Assembly: GCA_007121385.1 (NCBI GenBank)
Contig: SKLV01000098.1
Span: forward strand, 1 to 35,594
DNA length: 35,594 nt
Source: Bdellovibrionales bacterium
GTDB taxonomy: Bacteria > Bdellovibrionota > Bdellovibrionia > Bdellovibrionales > UBA1609
Reading direction: 5' to 3'
Of this stretch, positions 7,805 through 15,313 are shown one piece after another (position 1 is the stretch's first letter; every line of letters begins with the position of its first letter). The notes beneath the pieces are model-generated. The model was not told where the DNA came from, did not search any database, and saw nothing but the letters and a program-made list of their open reading frames with translations. Both the position numbers and the translations under genes were made by a program.

Positions 7805-9512
7805 GACCAAAAAGTTTTTTAAAAAAGCCGGTGACTTTTTTCCCCAGTGTGGCCGCAGGAACTGGGGTGGCTGGTGCCGCAGCGGCTGATCGAGAAGCGG
7901 CTGCTGGCCCTCTTCTCTGAGGTCGCCGGCCTCTGCCACTGCGAGACCCATGAGCTCCCGAGTCACCACCCTGATGAGAGCGACGGGGATTCCTGGACTC
8001 AGACCGACGAGGCCCCCGACGGGGAGAAGAAGACTCTCTGGACATCTCAGCTCCGGCTAGGGTCTCGCCTCCACCGGCTGCTGCGGCGGAAGGACGCCCT
8101 CCTTTTTGAGGACGAGAGCGTCGGCGAGCCCCTTCTCGGCCTTCTGAGCGCTTTTCATCTCCAGAGCGAGATCGCCGCTCACCCGAAGGCCGTGAGCGAC
8201 TCCCCGAGCGAGGCCCTGCTGAACGTCCACTGGAACGGCCAAGGGCGCGGCCCCCTCGACCCCCTTCTCGTTCTTGGCCATTGGCTCTGGCCAGCCTTTC
8301 AATATCCAGATCGGAAGGAAAATGAGTGAACTCGGTGAGGATATCCTGATCTTCCATCCAAGCCACAGCCACCTTGTGGTCCAAATACTGCTCCACTCGG
8401 CTGAGGGCATCCACGTCCCGATCGGAGACCAGACTGTAGGCCCTCCCCTTGTGCCCAGCTCGACCGGTGCGGCCAATGCGATGGACATAATTTTCTGGGT
8501 CATCAGGCAGCTCAAAATTGATCACCATATCCACGCCCAAGATATCTAGCCCTCGGGCAGCCAAATCAGTGGCCACCAGCACATTGGCGTCGTTGTCACT
8601 TTTAAATTTTTCAATGACCCGATTGCGCTGGGCCTGGGTGAGCAGGCTAGAGATCCCCATGGCAGGAATCCCATTTTTATTGAGGAAATGAGCAATCCTC
8701 TCCACATTGCGCTTAAAATTAGAAAAGACGATCACCTGGCGCGGTTGATCACGGCGCATAAGAGACAAAAGGTAAGCCGGCTTATCCGCTTGCCCCACAT
8801 GAAAAATCTCGTCTTGAACATTCTCAGCCTTGGGCTGATCCTTGCTCACATTCACTTCCACAGGCTCGGCCCCAAACTGATAGGCCGTATTGAGCACATC
8901 AAAGTTCAAAGTGGCACTGAAGACCAAAAACTGCCTTTCTTTGGGAATGCGACTGAGGATGTAGCGCATATCATCTTTAAAACCCATATCAAACATACGG
9001 TCCGCCTCATCAAAAATGACGGCGCGAACCTGGCGCAGGTCCACAATGTGTTCCTTGTAGAGGTCAATCAGTCGGCCAGGAGTGGCAATCACAAACTCCA
9101 CACCTTGAGCCATACCGGCTTTTTGCTTGTCATAAGAGGTGCCACCGTAAACAGCCACGGACTTTAGAGAAGTGCCCGCTGTGAACTGCTCGGCCGCCTC
9201 GTAAACCTGCTCCGCCAGCTCTCGAGTGGGCACCAATATCAGGACAAAATTTTTCTTCTTCCAATCGGGGAAGAGACGCTCCGGGGGGGACTCCACCCCT
9301 TCCTCCGGCTCCTTGGACCGCAAAACCCGATCAATTAAGGGGAGCAAGAAGGCGGCCGTCTTACCGGTTCCGGTTTGGGCCAGGCCGGCAAGATCCTTAC
9401 CTTGAAGCAAAATGGGAATAGAATCTTTTTGGATGGGAGTGCATTCAGAAAACTGGGCCTTCTCCACATTGGCCATCACTTTGGGGTGGAGATCTAATTC
9501 AGAAAACTTCAC
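7800..9512 (-). CDS. rhlE: DEAD-box ATP-dependent RNA helicase with Arg/Gly-rich tail
   Basis: 570 residues from the GTG at 9512, which gives the usual RhlE-type opening V/M-KFSELDLHP and has AAGG upstream; a GTG at 9539 in the same frame is an alternative. The helicase core is complete: TPIQ (Q motif), AQTGTGKT at 45-52, PTRELA at 95-100, TPGR, DEAD at 168-171, SAT at 199-201, ARGLD and HRIGRTGRAG. A roughly 25-residue charged insert (KEPEEGVESPPERLF) follows motif I. After about residue 410 comes a 150-residue low-complexity tail rich in Arg, Gly, Ser and Ala, of the kind that binds RNA. It ends in a short basic-hydrophobic piece, GKKVTGFFKKLFGQ, that could be an amphipathic helix. Likely roles are RNA unwinding, ribosome assembly or mRNA decay. 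A strong promoter lies upstream. Confidence 0.92.
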   Translation of the reverse strand: MKFSELDLHPKVMANVEKAQFSECTPIQKDSIPILLQGKDLAGLAQTGTGKTAAFLLPLIDRVLRSKEPEEGVESPPERLFPDWKKKNFVLILVPTRELAEQVYEAAEQFTAGTSLKSVAVYGGTSYDKQKAGMAQGVEFVIATPGRLIDLYKEHIVDLRQVRAVIFDEADRMFDMGFKDDMRYILSRIPKERQFLVFSATLNFDVLNTAYQFGAEPVEVNVSKDQPKAENVQDEIFHVGQADKPAYLLSLMRRDQPRQVIVFSNFKRNVERIAHFLNKNGIPAMGISSLLTQAQRNRVIEKFKSDNDANVLVATDLAARGLDILGVDMVINFELPDDPENYVHRIGRTGRAGHKGRAYSLVSDRDVDALSRVEQYLDHKVAVAWMEDQDILTEFTHFPSDLDIERLARANGQEREGGRGGRALGRSSGRSAGPRSGSRSRPSGERRSRSGDEKRSEGREGARRRSRPQKGGRPSAAAAGGGETLAGAEMSRESSSPRRGPRRSESRNPRRSHQGGDSGAHGSRSGRGRRPQRRGPAAASRSAAAAPATPVPAATLGKKVTGFFKKLFGQ

Positions 9513-9564
9513 AACTGACCTTTCTCGAGCTATTGACACAATGAGTCTACTTTTTGACCCTCAC

Positions 9565-9592
9565 ATTATATGCTTCAGCAAAGCAAAGTCAA
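9565..9592 (-). promoter_or_regulatory. Strong sigma-70-type promoter for the RNA helicase gene
   Basis: Minus strand TTGACT (9592-9587), 16-nt spacer, TATAAT (9570-9565, perfect). Transcription would begin near 9558, about 45 nt before the GTG at 9512. The -35 box overlaps the stop codon of the upstream hydrolase gene, so the helicase can be expressed separately from it. Confidence 0.7.
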
Positions 9593-10386
9593 AGATCGCC
9601 TCCATCCTGCAAAAATTGCTTGAGAAGGCGGGTCAATTCCTCGGGTTGATCGGCATGAACCCAGTGGCCAGCCCCAAGAATCTCCACACCCTCCACCAAG
9701 GAATTGCAGTGAAGCATCCTCTGGAACACTTCACTGGTGAGGGTCTCTGACTTCTGCCCCCGAATCACCAAGGTGGGGACTTGGAGGGCCCTCACCTCCT
9801 CCCAGCGACTGCGTGATCGCCCCGCCTCAAGAGCTTGTAAAATGCCCGGTTTAAAAAAGCGCCAGTCATAAAGACCCGACTCCTTTTTCTCAATATTGGT
9901 GTAGAGGAACTGAGCTAGGCTGGGCGGGAAGGAGGCTTTGAGAGAGCTTTGGGCCTCCTCCCGCGAGGAGAAGGGGACTGGGACCTTCTGCAAAATTTGC
10001 TGGATTTGCTGGTCAGAATCCGGGGGGAGCTCAGGCCCTATGTCCACCAAAACCAGTTTCGCCACCCTCTCGGGATAAAGAGAAGCAAAACAAAGAGCAT
10101 TTCTTCCTCCCAGAGAGTGTCCCACCAGGTGAATCTGCCCCCAAGAGAGCTCATCTAAGATCAGGAGCAAGTCTTGAGCGAAGTCCTCAGGGCTATAGCC
10201 CTTTTCTGGCTGAAAAGAGCGTCCATGTCCCCGCTGATCGTAGGCTAAAACCTGAAAGTGAGGTTCAAAATGGGGAATAATTCGCCTCCAGTTATGGCCC
10301 GCCCCCAAAAGACCATGGAGAAAAACCAGCTTGGGTCCTTGCTGATTTCCTGTTATTTGATAGTTGAAGTGTTCTAAAAAATTCAT
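9589..10386 (-). CDS. Alpha/beta hydrolase (YbfF/MenH-like esterase)
   Basis: 265 residues from the ATG at 10386 (MNFLEHFNYQ). The frame extends upstream to 10518, but that part runs through the divergent pcnB gene and does not look like the family. Seen: oxyanion-hole HGLLG at 24-28, YDQRGHGRS at 49-57, the nucleophile elbow GHSLGG with Ser91, LVDIGPE near 113, and GAGHWVHADQPEE near the end carrying the catalytic His. The order and size fit the YbfF-type esterase group of the alpha/beta hydrolase fold. The natural substrate is unknown. GAGG lies about 13 bases before the ATG, which is far for a ribosome binding site. The gene starts back-to-back with pcnB with almost no room for separate leaders. 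Confidence 0.85.
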   Translation of the reverse strand: MNFLEHFNYQITGNQQGPKLVFLHGLLGAGHNWRRIIPHFEPHFQVLAYDQRGHGRSFQPEKGYSPEDFAQDLLLILDELSWGQIHLVGHSLGGRNALCFASLYPERVAKLVLVDIGPELPPDSDQQIQQILQKVPVPFSSREEAQSSLKASFPPSLAQFLYTNIEKKESGLYDWRFFKPGILQALEAGRSRSRWEEVRALQVPTLVIRGQKSETLTSEVFQRMLHCNSLVEGVEILGAGHWVHADQPEELTRLLKQFLQDGGDL

Positions 10387-10405
10387 GGATGGCTTATACC
10401 TCATT

Positions 10406-11686
10406 ATGGCTGATGACGCATTACCGAAAAACCTAAGGCAAAAACCCCAACTGCATCGAGACTGGATTGATCCCCACGCCCTGGGTATTGTGCGAGCCCT
10501 ACAGCGCAAGGGCCACAAGACCTATTTGGTGGGCGGCTGCGTTCGCGACCTTATCTTAGGCCATGAGCCTAAGGATTTTGACATCGCCACCTCGGCCTTT
10601 CCCAATGAGGTCCGACGGGTCATTCCCCACTCCTATGTGATTGGCAAGCGCTTTCGCCTAGTCCTTGTGAAAAGAGACTCTGAACAGTACGAGGTGGCCA
10701 CTTTTCGCCGAGACCTTAAGGAGGATGAAAGTCGAGAAGAGCTCAATATTGAAGGGGACAATTTATTTGGCACCCCAGAAGAGGATGCCCAGCGCCGGGA
10801 CTTTACGATCAATGGTCTTTTTTATGATCCCGTGGAGGATCGCCTCATTGATTACTGCGAAGCTGGACCGGACTTGGAAGATCGCTGGATTCGAATGATT
10901 GGGGACCCCTGGGCCCGGCTCAAAGAGGACCCTATTCGCATTCTAAGGGCTATTCGCCTGGCTCATAAACTGGACTTTTCCCTGGTGCCTGAACTCCGCC
11001 AGGCCATTCAGGAAACGGCCAGCGACCTCAGTTTGACCGTCCTTCCCCGTCGCAGAGAGGAGTTTTTGAAAATTCTCCGCTTGAAGGACCCTTCACTCTG
11101 TTTTCTTGAGCTGTATGACTTGGGAATTTTGCAGCAGATTTCACCTCAACTGCACCAACTGCTCTCCGACTCAGAAAAGGGCGAGAGATTTTTACACAGC
11201 CTCAGTCAAATCCACTCCTTTCCCCTAGATAGTCAAAACCCCGTGGAGCTCTTTGGCCACCTTCTGTATTCGGTGGTGCGAGCCAGCTTGGACCCGGAGG
11301 CCAGTCAGCAGTTCCACAGCAAAGAGATTCTTGAGCACCCTGAATTGGCTCCACTGATGCGGGAGCAGATGGGCCTTTTCAAGCACGAGCAGAGTCTGAT
11401 CGCCAAGGCCCTGCATATGGAGCCTCTTCTGAAAAAAAGAGCGGACTTTGAGAAGCGAGGTGAGCGGAGAAAAATGGCTCTCTTGACCGCTGAGGGCTTT
11501 CCTCTGGCTTTGGGTCTAGCTCAAAAAGACTATTTGCTGTCCCCATCGGATATGCATTTTTGGCTACAAAACTACTGGTCTGCCCAGCCTCAGATCGAGG
11601 AAAAGCGAGAGCTCGAAAAGAGCCAACGCCGCCCCCGCCGGCCTAGACGTCGAAAAACTAAAGACAAAGCTCCCATTGAACAGTAA
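10406..11686 (+). CDS. pcnB: Poly(A) polymerase I / tRNA nucleotidyltransferase family (PcnB type)
   Basis: 426 residues from the ATG at 10406 (MADDALPKN); an in-frame ATG at 10385 would add seven residues and has no clear ribosome binding site either. The class II nucleotidyltransferase head is plain: YLVGGCVRDLILG, then the metal-binding DFDIATSA, EVATFRRD, RRDFTINGLFYD, RLKEDPIRILRAIRLA. The phrase VIGKRFRLVLV resembles the element that marks poly(A) polymerases rather than CCA-adding enzymes. The very basic end (RRPRRPRRRKTKDK) also recalls the RNA-binding tail of E. coli PAP I. The predicted role is adding 3' A tails to RNAs for decay, but sequence alone cannot rule out CCA addition. It is followed by tatA 36 bases on. 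The gene is divergent from the alpha/beta hydrolase. Confidence 0.88.
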   Translation: MADDALPKNLRQKPQLHRDWIDPHALGIVRALQRKGHKTYLVGGCVRDLILGHEPKDFDIATSAFPNEVRRVIPHSYVIGKRFRLVLVKRDSEQYEVATFRRDLKEDESREELNIEGDNLFGTPEEDAQRRDFTINGLFYDPVEDRLIDYCEAGPDLEDRWIRMIGDPWARLKEDPIRILRAIRLAHKLDFSLVPELRQAIQETASDLSLTVLPRRREEFLKILRLKDPSLCFLELYDLGILQQISPQLHQLLSDSEKGERFLHSLSQIHSFPLDSQNPVELFGHLLYSVVRASLDPEASQQFHSKEILEHPELAPLMREQMGLFKHEQSLIAKALHMEPLLKKRADFEKRGERRKMALLTAEGFPLALGLAQKDYLLSPSDMHFWLQNYWSAQPQIEEKRELEKSQRRPRRPRRRKTKDKAPIEQ

Positions 11687-11722
11687 AATGGTTTCAACCG
11701 AATCGAAACTGCGAGGTAGCCT

Positions 11723-11974
11723 ATGAGTCCTTCAATTTGGCAAATTCTATTGGTCCTAGCCATTGTCATCCTTTTATTTGGCCCCAAACGGATTCCCGGC
11801 TTGGGGAAATCCTTGGGAGAAGCCATTCGTGGTTTTAAAAAGGGCCTTAATGAGGACAGTGAGATTGATGTGACGGACGCCTCCAAGAAAGAGCAGATCC
11901 ATGAAGCTTCTCAATCTGAGAAGAGTCGCACAGGCGCTGAGGTGAAGGATAAGCAAGAGAGCTCCTCTTCCTAG
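11723..11974 (+). CDS. tatA: Twin-arginine translocase subunit TatA
   Basis: 83 residues, typical for TatA, the pore-forming part of the Tat pathway that exports folded proteins. It has a short N-terminus, one membrane helix (IWQILLVLAIVILLFG), the hinge FGPKRIPGLGKSLGEA, an amphipathic helix (IRGFKKGLNED) and a polar, charged tail. GAGGT lies six bases before the ATG. tatB and tatC are not in the window. A strong terminator begins at its stop codon, so pcnB and tatA form a short unit. Confidence 0.93.
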   Translation: MSPSIWQILLVLAIVILLFGPKRIPGLGKSLGEAIRGFKKGLNEDSEIDVTDASKKEQIHEASQSEKSRTGAEVKDKQESSSS

Positions 11975-12027
11975 CCCCACCAGGGCCTGTTTGCGGTCAA
12001 AACAGGGGTCTAGTTTTTGTTTTTTTC
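11971..12027 (+). terminator. Intrinsic terminator after tatA
   Basis: CCTGTTT at 11986-11992 pairs with AAACAGG at 12000-12006, within an outer CTAG-CCC/GGG-CTAG pairing starting at the tatA stop. It is followed by TTTTTGTTTTTTT at 12014-12026. Confidence 0.85.
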
Positions 12028-12047
12028 AAAAATTCAAAAAAAAGCCA

Positions 12048-12076
12048 TTGACCCAATTTGATTCTAGAGATTCAAT
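12048..12076 (+). promoter_or_regulatory. Candidate sigma-70 promoter for HU gene
   Basis: TTGACC at 12048-12053, 17-nt spacer, TTCAAT at 12071-12076 (4 of 6 to the -10 consensus). It lies just after the tatA terminator and would give a leader of about 50 nt. GGGGGA lies eight bases before the HU start. Confidence 0.5.
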
Positions 12077-12135
12077 TTCATCAACGCTGATACAGCAATA
12101 ACAACAACCATGATTCCACTACGGGGGAAAACAAC

Positions 12136-12408
12136 ATGAATAAAGCGGAACTGATCGAAAAAATCTCCAAAGAGACAAACATGACTAAAGCTCAAACTGA
12201 GCGCATGTTGGACTGCACGATTGACGTGATCAAAAAGTCGGTCAAAAGAGGAGATGAAGTGAAGTTGGTGGGATTTGGAACTTTCACCAAAGCCAAGCGC
12301 AAGGCCCGCACTGGCCGCAACCCACAAACTGGAAAAGCTATTAAAATTCCAGCTGCTTGGCACCCCAAGTTCCGTCCCGGAACTGAGTTCAAGCAAATGC
12401 TTCGCTAA
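12136..12408 (+). CDS. hup: HU/IHF-family DNA-binding protein
   Basis: 90 residues, the normal HU length. It begins MNKAELIEKISKE and has the signature GFGTFTKAKRKARTGRNPQTG at 49-69, whose beta-ribbon arms bend DNA; the family Pro at the arm tip is replaced within RNPQTGKAIKIPA. The C-terminus WHPKFRPGTEFKQMLR departs a little from the usual P-F-PGK-LK ending. It acts as a nucleoid-associated dimer. It has its own promoter and is followed by two hairpins before pfkA, so it is probably mostly monocistronic. Confidence 0.93.
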   Translation: MNKAELIEKISKETNMTKAQTERMLDCTIDVIKKSVKRGDEVKLVGFGTFTKAKRKARTGRNPQTGKAIKIPAAWHPKFRPGTEFKQMLR

Positions 12409-12436
12409 AATAAAGACTCTCAGGAGTCCTTATTTT
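12407..12436 (+). terminator. First hairpin after the HU gene
   Basis: The arm at 12407-12419 (AAAATAAAGACTC) pairs with 12424-12436 (GAGTCCTTATTTT) with a single imperfect pair and a TCAG loop. The 3' arm ends in TTATTTT, so it can act as a terminator even without a separate T-run. It overlaps the stop codon of the HU gene. Confidence 0.6.
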
Positions 12437-12457
12437 GGTTCATCTAGCTTGAAAGCG

Positions 12458-12491
12458 AAAAAGACCTGCCCTCTGGCAGGTCTTTTTTTTT
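12458..12491 (+). terminator. Perfect intrinsic terminator in the leader of pfkA
   Basis: The 13-bp perfect stem 12458-12470 / 12475-12487 contains GACCTGCC / GGCAGGTC around a CTCT loop and is followed by T to 12491. The pfkA start is only 17 bases later, with its ribosome binding site AGGAGG in between. The hairpin is therefore either the HU terminator or an attenuator for pfkA. Confidence 0.85.
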
Positions 12492-12507
12492 AAAACAGGA
12501 GGACAAA

Positions 12508-13491
12508 ATGAGCGAATCAAAAATAAAAACCCTGGCTGTGATGACCAGTGGGGGGGATTCTCCTGGTATGAATGCGGCCATTCGCGCCGTTGTTCGCCAA
12601 AGTTTATCTGTAGGGCTCCAGGTTAAAGGGATATTCAATGGCTACAGGGGCATGATTCAGTCCGAGTTTTGCGAGCTCCAGGCCGGCTCTGTCGCCAATA
12701 TTATTCAGCGGGGAGGGACTATTCTCAAGGCCGGACGCTGCCCTGAATTTTTAAAGCCTGAAATCCGCGCTCAAGCGGCAGACAACTTGAGGAGTGCTCA
12801 GATTGATGCTCTTGTCTGTATTGGGGGAGATGGATCCTTTCGTGGAGCTCAGCTATTGGCTGAAGAGCATGGGGTCAAAGTTGTGGGCTTACCCGGAACC
12901 ATCGATAATGATCTTTTTGGCACCGACTATACAATTGGCTATGATACAGCCGTCAATACAGCTCTAGACGCCATTGACCGCATCCGCGACACGGCTGCCA
13001 GTCACGACCGGCTTTTTATCGTCGAAGTCATGGGAAGAGAGTCCGGCTTTATTGCCGTGGATGTGGGGGTGGCCGGGGGGGCCGAAGCGGTCTTTATTCC
13101 GGAGAGCCCCATCACCCCGGATCAGGCCGTGGAGCAGATAAAAAAGGGTATGGCCCGAGGAAAAATGAGCAGTATCCTTGTGGCGGCCGAGGGTCAAAAG
13201 CCAGGACGAGCTTATGACTTGGCCGAGGCCATTCGCAAGCGATCAGGCTTTGAAGCTAAAGTCTGCATTTTGGGTCATATTCAGCGAGGAGGCTCCCCCA
13301 CCGCAAGGGATCGAATTTTGGCCAGCCGCTTAGGGGCTGCTGCCGTTGACTTTCTCTTAAAGGGCCAGTCCTCGGTGATGTTGGGTCTTCAGTGGCAAGA
13401 TGTGGTTGCCACCTCTCTTGTCGACACCTATTCTCAGCGTAAACCCATTCCTCAGGACCTTATTGCTCTAAGCCATATTCTGGCCTCTTAA
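12508..13491 (+). CDS. pfkA: ATP-dependent 6-phosphofructokinase
   Basis: 327 residues. It phosphorylates fructose 6-phosphate to fructose 1,6-bisphosphate in glycolysis. Motifs: TSGGDSPGMNAA at 13-24, GGDGS at 106-110, PGTIDND at 129-135, MGRESG at 175-180, and GHIQRGGSPTARDR further on. The Gly in GGDGS and the Gly of PGTIDND are the residues found in ATP-using enzymes (PPi enzymes carry GGDD and PKTIDND), so ATP is the predicted phosphoryl donor. AGGAGG lies six bases before the ATG. No promoter fits between the upstream terminator and the start, so expression may depend on read-through or attenuation. The last codons lie in a hairpin shared with the convergent flagellar operon. Confidence 0.95.
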   Translation: MSESKIKTLAVMTSGGDSPGMNAAIRAVVRQSLSVGLQVKGIFNGYRGMIQSEFCELQAGSVANIIQRGGTILKAGRCPEFLKPEIRAQAADNLRSAQIDALVCIGGDGSFRGAQLLAEEHGVKVVGLPGTIDNDLFGTDYTIGYDTAVNTALDAIDRIRDTAASHDRLFIVEVMGRESGFIAVDVGVAGGAEAVFIPESPITPDQAVEQIKKGMARGKMSSILVAAEGQKPGRAYDLAEAIRKRSGFEAKVCILGHIQRGGSPTARDRILASRLGAAAVDFLLKGQSSVMLGLQWQDVVATSLVDTYSQRKPIPQDLIALSHILAS

Positions 13492-13506
13492 AGCAGAGGC
13501 CAGAAT
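13477..13506. terminator. Shared hairpin between pfkA and the flagellar operon
   Basis: A perfect 12-bp inverted repeat (ATTCTGGCCTCT / AGAGGCCAGAAT) flanks the loop TAAAGC, which contains the pfkA stop. It sits at the meeting point of two convergent units. Neither side has a strong T-run, so termination may be partial. Confidence 0.55.
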
Positions 13507-13536
13507 CTAAAAATAAAGATTAGAAACCCTCAAGAA

Positions 13537-14820
13537 TTATCGCTTGAGATTAATCACTTCCGCCAGAAGCTCATCGGTGGTGGTGATCGTCTTGGCATTG
13601 GCCTGAAAGCCCCTCTGGTTCTGAATCAGATTCACAAACTCTCGAGCCAGATCCACCGTAGAGCGCTCCAGAGACTTGGCCATGAGGTTCCCTCGACCGG
13701 CATGACCGGGCTTACCAAAGGCGGGGGAGCCTGAGTCGTTGGCCTCTTTCATGCGGTTATTACCCACTTTGAAGAGAGCCTCAGGATTTTCAAAACGGGC
13801 CAGAGCAATTTGTGCTAAGTCCTGAGTCAAGCCATTGGAGTACAGAGCTGTCAGCACTCCTCGATCATCAAAAGACAGGTTGGTGATGGTTCCTGCTGAA
13901 GCCCCGTCCTGTTGCCAGCTGATCATGTCTGAGTCTCGACCATACTGCTTAGTGCCGACAAGGCCATTGCCCCCTTCCGCAATGGCGTCCCCAAAGTTCA
14001 GCTTGATCTGCTGGTTCTGAAGGGCCCCACCGGCAAAGTTAAATGCCGAATTCAAAACTTCTTGGCTCTCCAACTTTCCATCCACAGTGAAGGTCAAACG
14101 CCCTGAAACCACCTCGGCCATCTGATCCGCAGAAGCTCCCACAACACTGGCTCCATCCACCATACCTCTATATTCCCAAACCCGGTCGGCCACTTTATTA
14201 AAAAACATGGACACCAAATGTTTATTCCCCTGAGAGTCATAGATCTCAATCCCTGTGGTGTAGTGAGATGTGTCATAGGGGCTGGTGGGGTCAAATGTCT
14301 TGGTGGGCTCCACGCGAGAGTCCAGGTTGAGGTCCAACTTGATCTCAGTGGTGGCCCGGGCGGGAATCAGAGCGCGAGGAAAGCGGATGTCCTCCAACCT
14401 ATTTAAAATCACCCCATTCTCATCGGCTGTAAAGCCTTGAACTCTCTGTTTGTCGTTGGTCACCAGGAAGCCCTCTCGATCAAAGTGAAAAGAGCCATCT
14501 CGAGTGAAGGACTCCCCATCCGAACCTCGGAGAACAAAGTAGCCATCTCCGGCGATAGCCAGGTCTGTGTCCTTTTCTGTCGCATCAATGTTTCCCTGGA
14601 CCAGAATGGGGTTTACCGCACCGATTTTCACACCGCGGCCAATCTGGTTGCCCCCGAGAATGCCCTTCAGGCTCTTTCCAATAATATCCTGAAATTCCGC
14701 CCGACTGGATTTAAACCCTGTGGTGTTGGCGTTGGCGATGTTGTCACCAATGACTCCCAGGGCTTCACCCTGAGCGGCTAAACCGGATACACCGGTGTAG
14801 AGAGACGCAAGAATGCTCAT
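13537..14820 (-). CDS. flgE: Flagellar hook protein FlgE
   Basis: 427 residues. It forms the hook, the universal joint outside the outer membrane. The N-terminal rod/hook motif is complete (LYTGVSGLAAQGEALGVIGD then NIANANTTGFKSSRAEF), as is the C-terminal coiled-coil motif (DLAREFVNLIQNQRGFQANAKT then TTTDELLAEVINLKR). The central D1/D2 region includes DLAIAGDGYFVLR near 85-97. It is the last gene of the flagellar unit, with about 64 bases before it that contain a strong secondary structure covering its GGAGG ribosome binding site. Substrate switching after hook completion would involve FliK and FlgD encoded just upstream. Confidence 0.95.
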   Translation of the reverse strand: MSILASLYTGVSGLAAQGEALGVIGDNIANANTTGFKSSRAEFQDIIGKSLKGILGGNQIGRGVKIGAVNPILVQGNIDATEKDTDLAIAGDGYFVLRGSDGESFTRDGSFHFDREGFLVTNDKQRVQGFTADENGVILNRLEDIRFPRALIPARATTEIKLDLNLDSRVEPTKTFDPTSPYDTSHYTTGIEIYDSQGNKHLVSMFFNKVADRVWEYRGMVDGASVVGASADQMAEVVSGRLTFTVDGKLESQEVLNSAFNFAGGALQNQQIKLNFGDAIAEGGNGLVGTKQYGRDSDMISWQQDGASAGTITNLSFDDRGVLTALYSNGLTQDLAQIALARFENPEALFKVGNNRMKEANDSGSPAFGKPGHAGRGNLMAKSLERSTVDLAREFVNLIQNQRGFQANAKTITTTDELLAEVINLKR

Positions 14821-14824
14821 ATAA

Positions 14825-14864
14825 GACCTCCATGTCTTAATGGAGGGGCCCCCTCAATGAGGTC
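14825..14864 (-). promoter_or_regulatory. Structured flgE leader covering the ribosome binding site
   Basis: In the minus-strand RNA, CCTCCAT (14846-14840) and ATGGAGG (14833-14827) form a perfect 7-bp stem with the loop TAAGAC. The 3' arm carries the flgE Shine-Dalgarno GGAGG. The overlapping GAGGG/CCCTC (within 14843-14855) and GACCTC/GAGGTC (14864-14859 with 14830-14825) pairings offer alternative folds. The pairing is seen; a regulatory role is inferred. Confidence 0.5.
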
Positions 14865-14884
14865 CAGCCCCGGTTAATTAATTT

Positions 14885-15313
14885 TTAAATCACCACTGTA
14901 CTGTCGATATTGGTAAACACGTTCTCCTTTAAGCTACTTTTATCCATTACCGTCACCACAGTTTGACTTTTAATATTCACAATAAGGGCCGACTCATCGG
15001 TCAAAACCAGAGTCTCTCGGGCTCCTTTGGCCTGTGCTTTTTGCACAGCCCTCTCAATTTGGGCCAACTGCTCAGGCCCAAAACTCACTCCGCGACTTCG
15101 CATTCGATCCACCGCGTGGTTGGAAAAGCGCAGGGAATCAGACCCGGCCAAACTGGACTGCGTCGGCTTTTCTAAATTTGAGCGAGACAACAGAGCCTGT
15201 TTGAACTCACTCGCTGAAGCCGGAGAGATTCCCTTTCCCTTCCGAACAATCTCCACTCCGGTCTGAGGCTGGAGTGTTTGAATTTTTGACTGAATACCCT
15301 GACTAGATGCCAA
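14885..15313 (-). CDS. Flagellar operon protein (TIGR02530 / Flagellar_put family)
   Basis: 142 residues from a TTG start that overlaps the flgD stop by 11 nt. The conserved half begins at about residue 62 with LRFSNHAVDRMRSRG and continues through ALIVNIKSQTVVTVMDK and ends NVFTNIDSTVVI. This is the pattern of the small protein often found between flgD and flgE in Firmicutes and delta-like flagellar operons. The N-terminal half is variable and probably disordered. Its biochemical function is not established; the position suggests a hook assembly role. Confidence 0.8.
   Translation of the reverse strand: MASSQGIQSKIQTLQPQTGVEIVRKGKGISPASASEFKQALLSRSNLEKPTQSSLAGSDSLRFSNHAVDRMRSRGVSFGPEQLAQIERAVQKAQAKGARETLVLTDESALIVNIKSQTVVTVMDKSSLKENVFTNIDSTVVI

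Noticed and set aside
10387-10518. Upstream extension of the alpha/beta hydrolase to 10518
   Set aside because: It is antisense to the conserved N-terminus of PcnB, is rich in Arg/Trp/Cys unlike the family, and lies before a natural start at 10386.
13477-13506. Perfect inverted repeat considered as a mobile-element end or attachment site
   Set aside because: It contains the pfkA stop codon and lies between convergent genes, which is explained by a shared terminator; no partner copy was seen.
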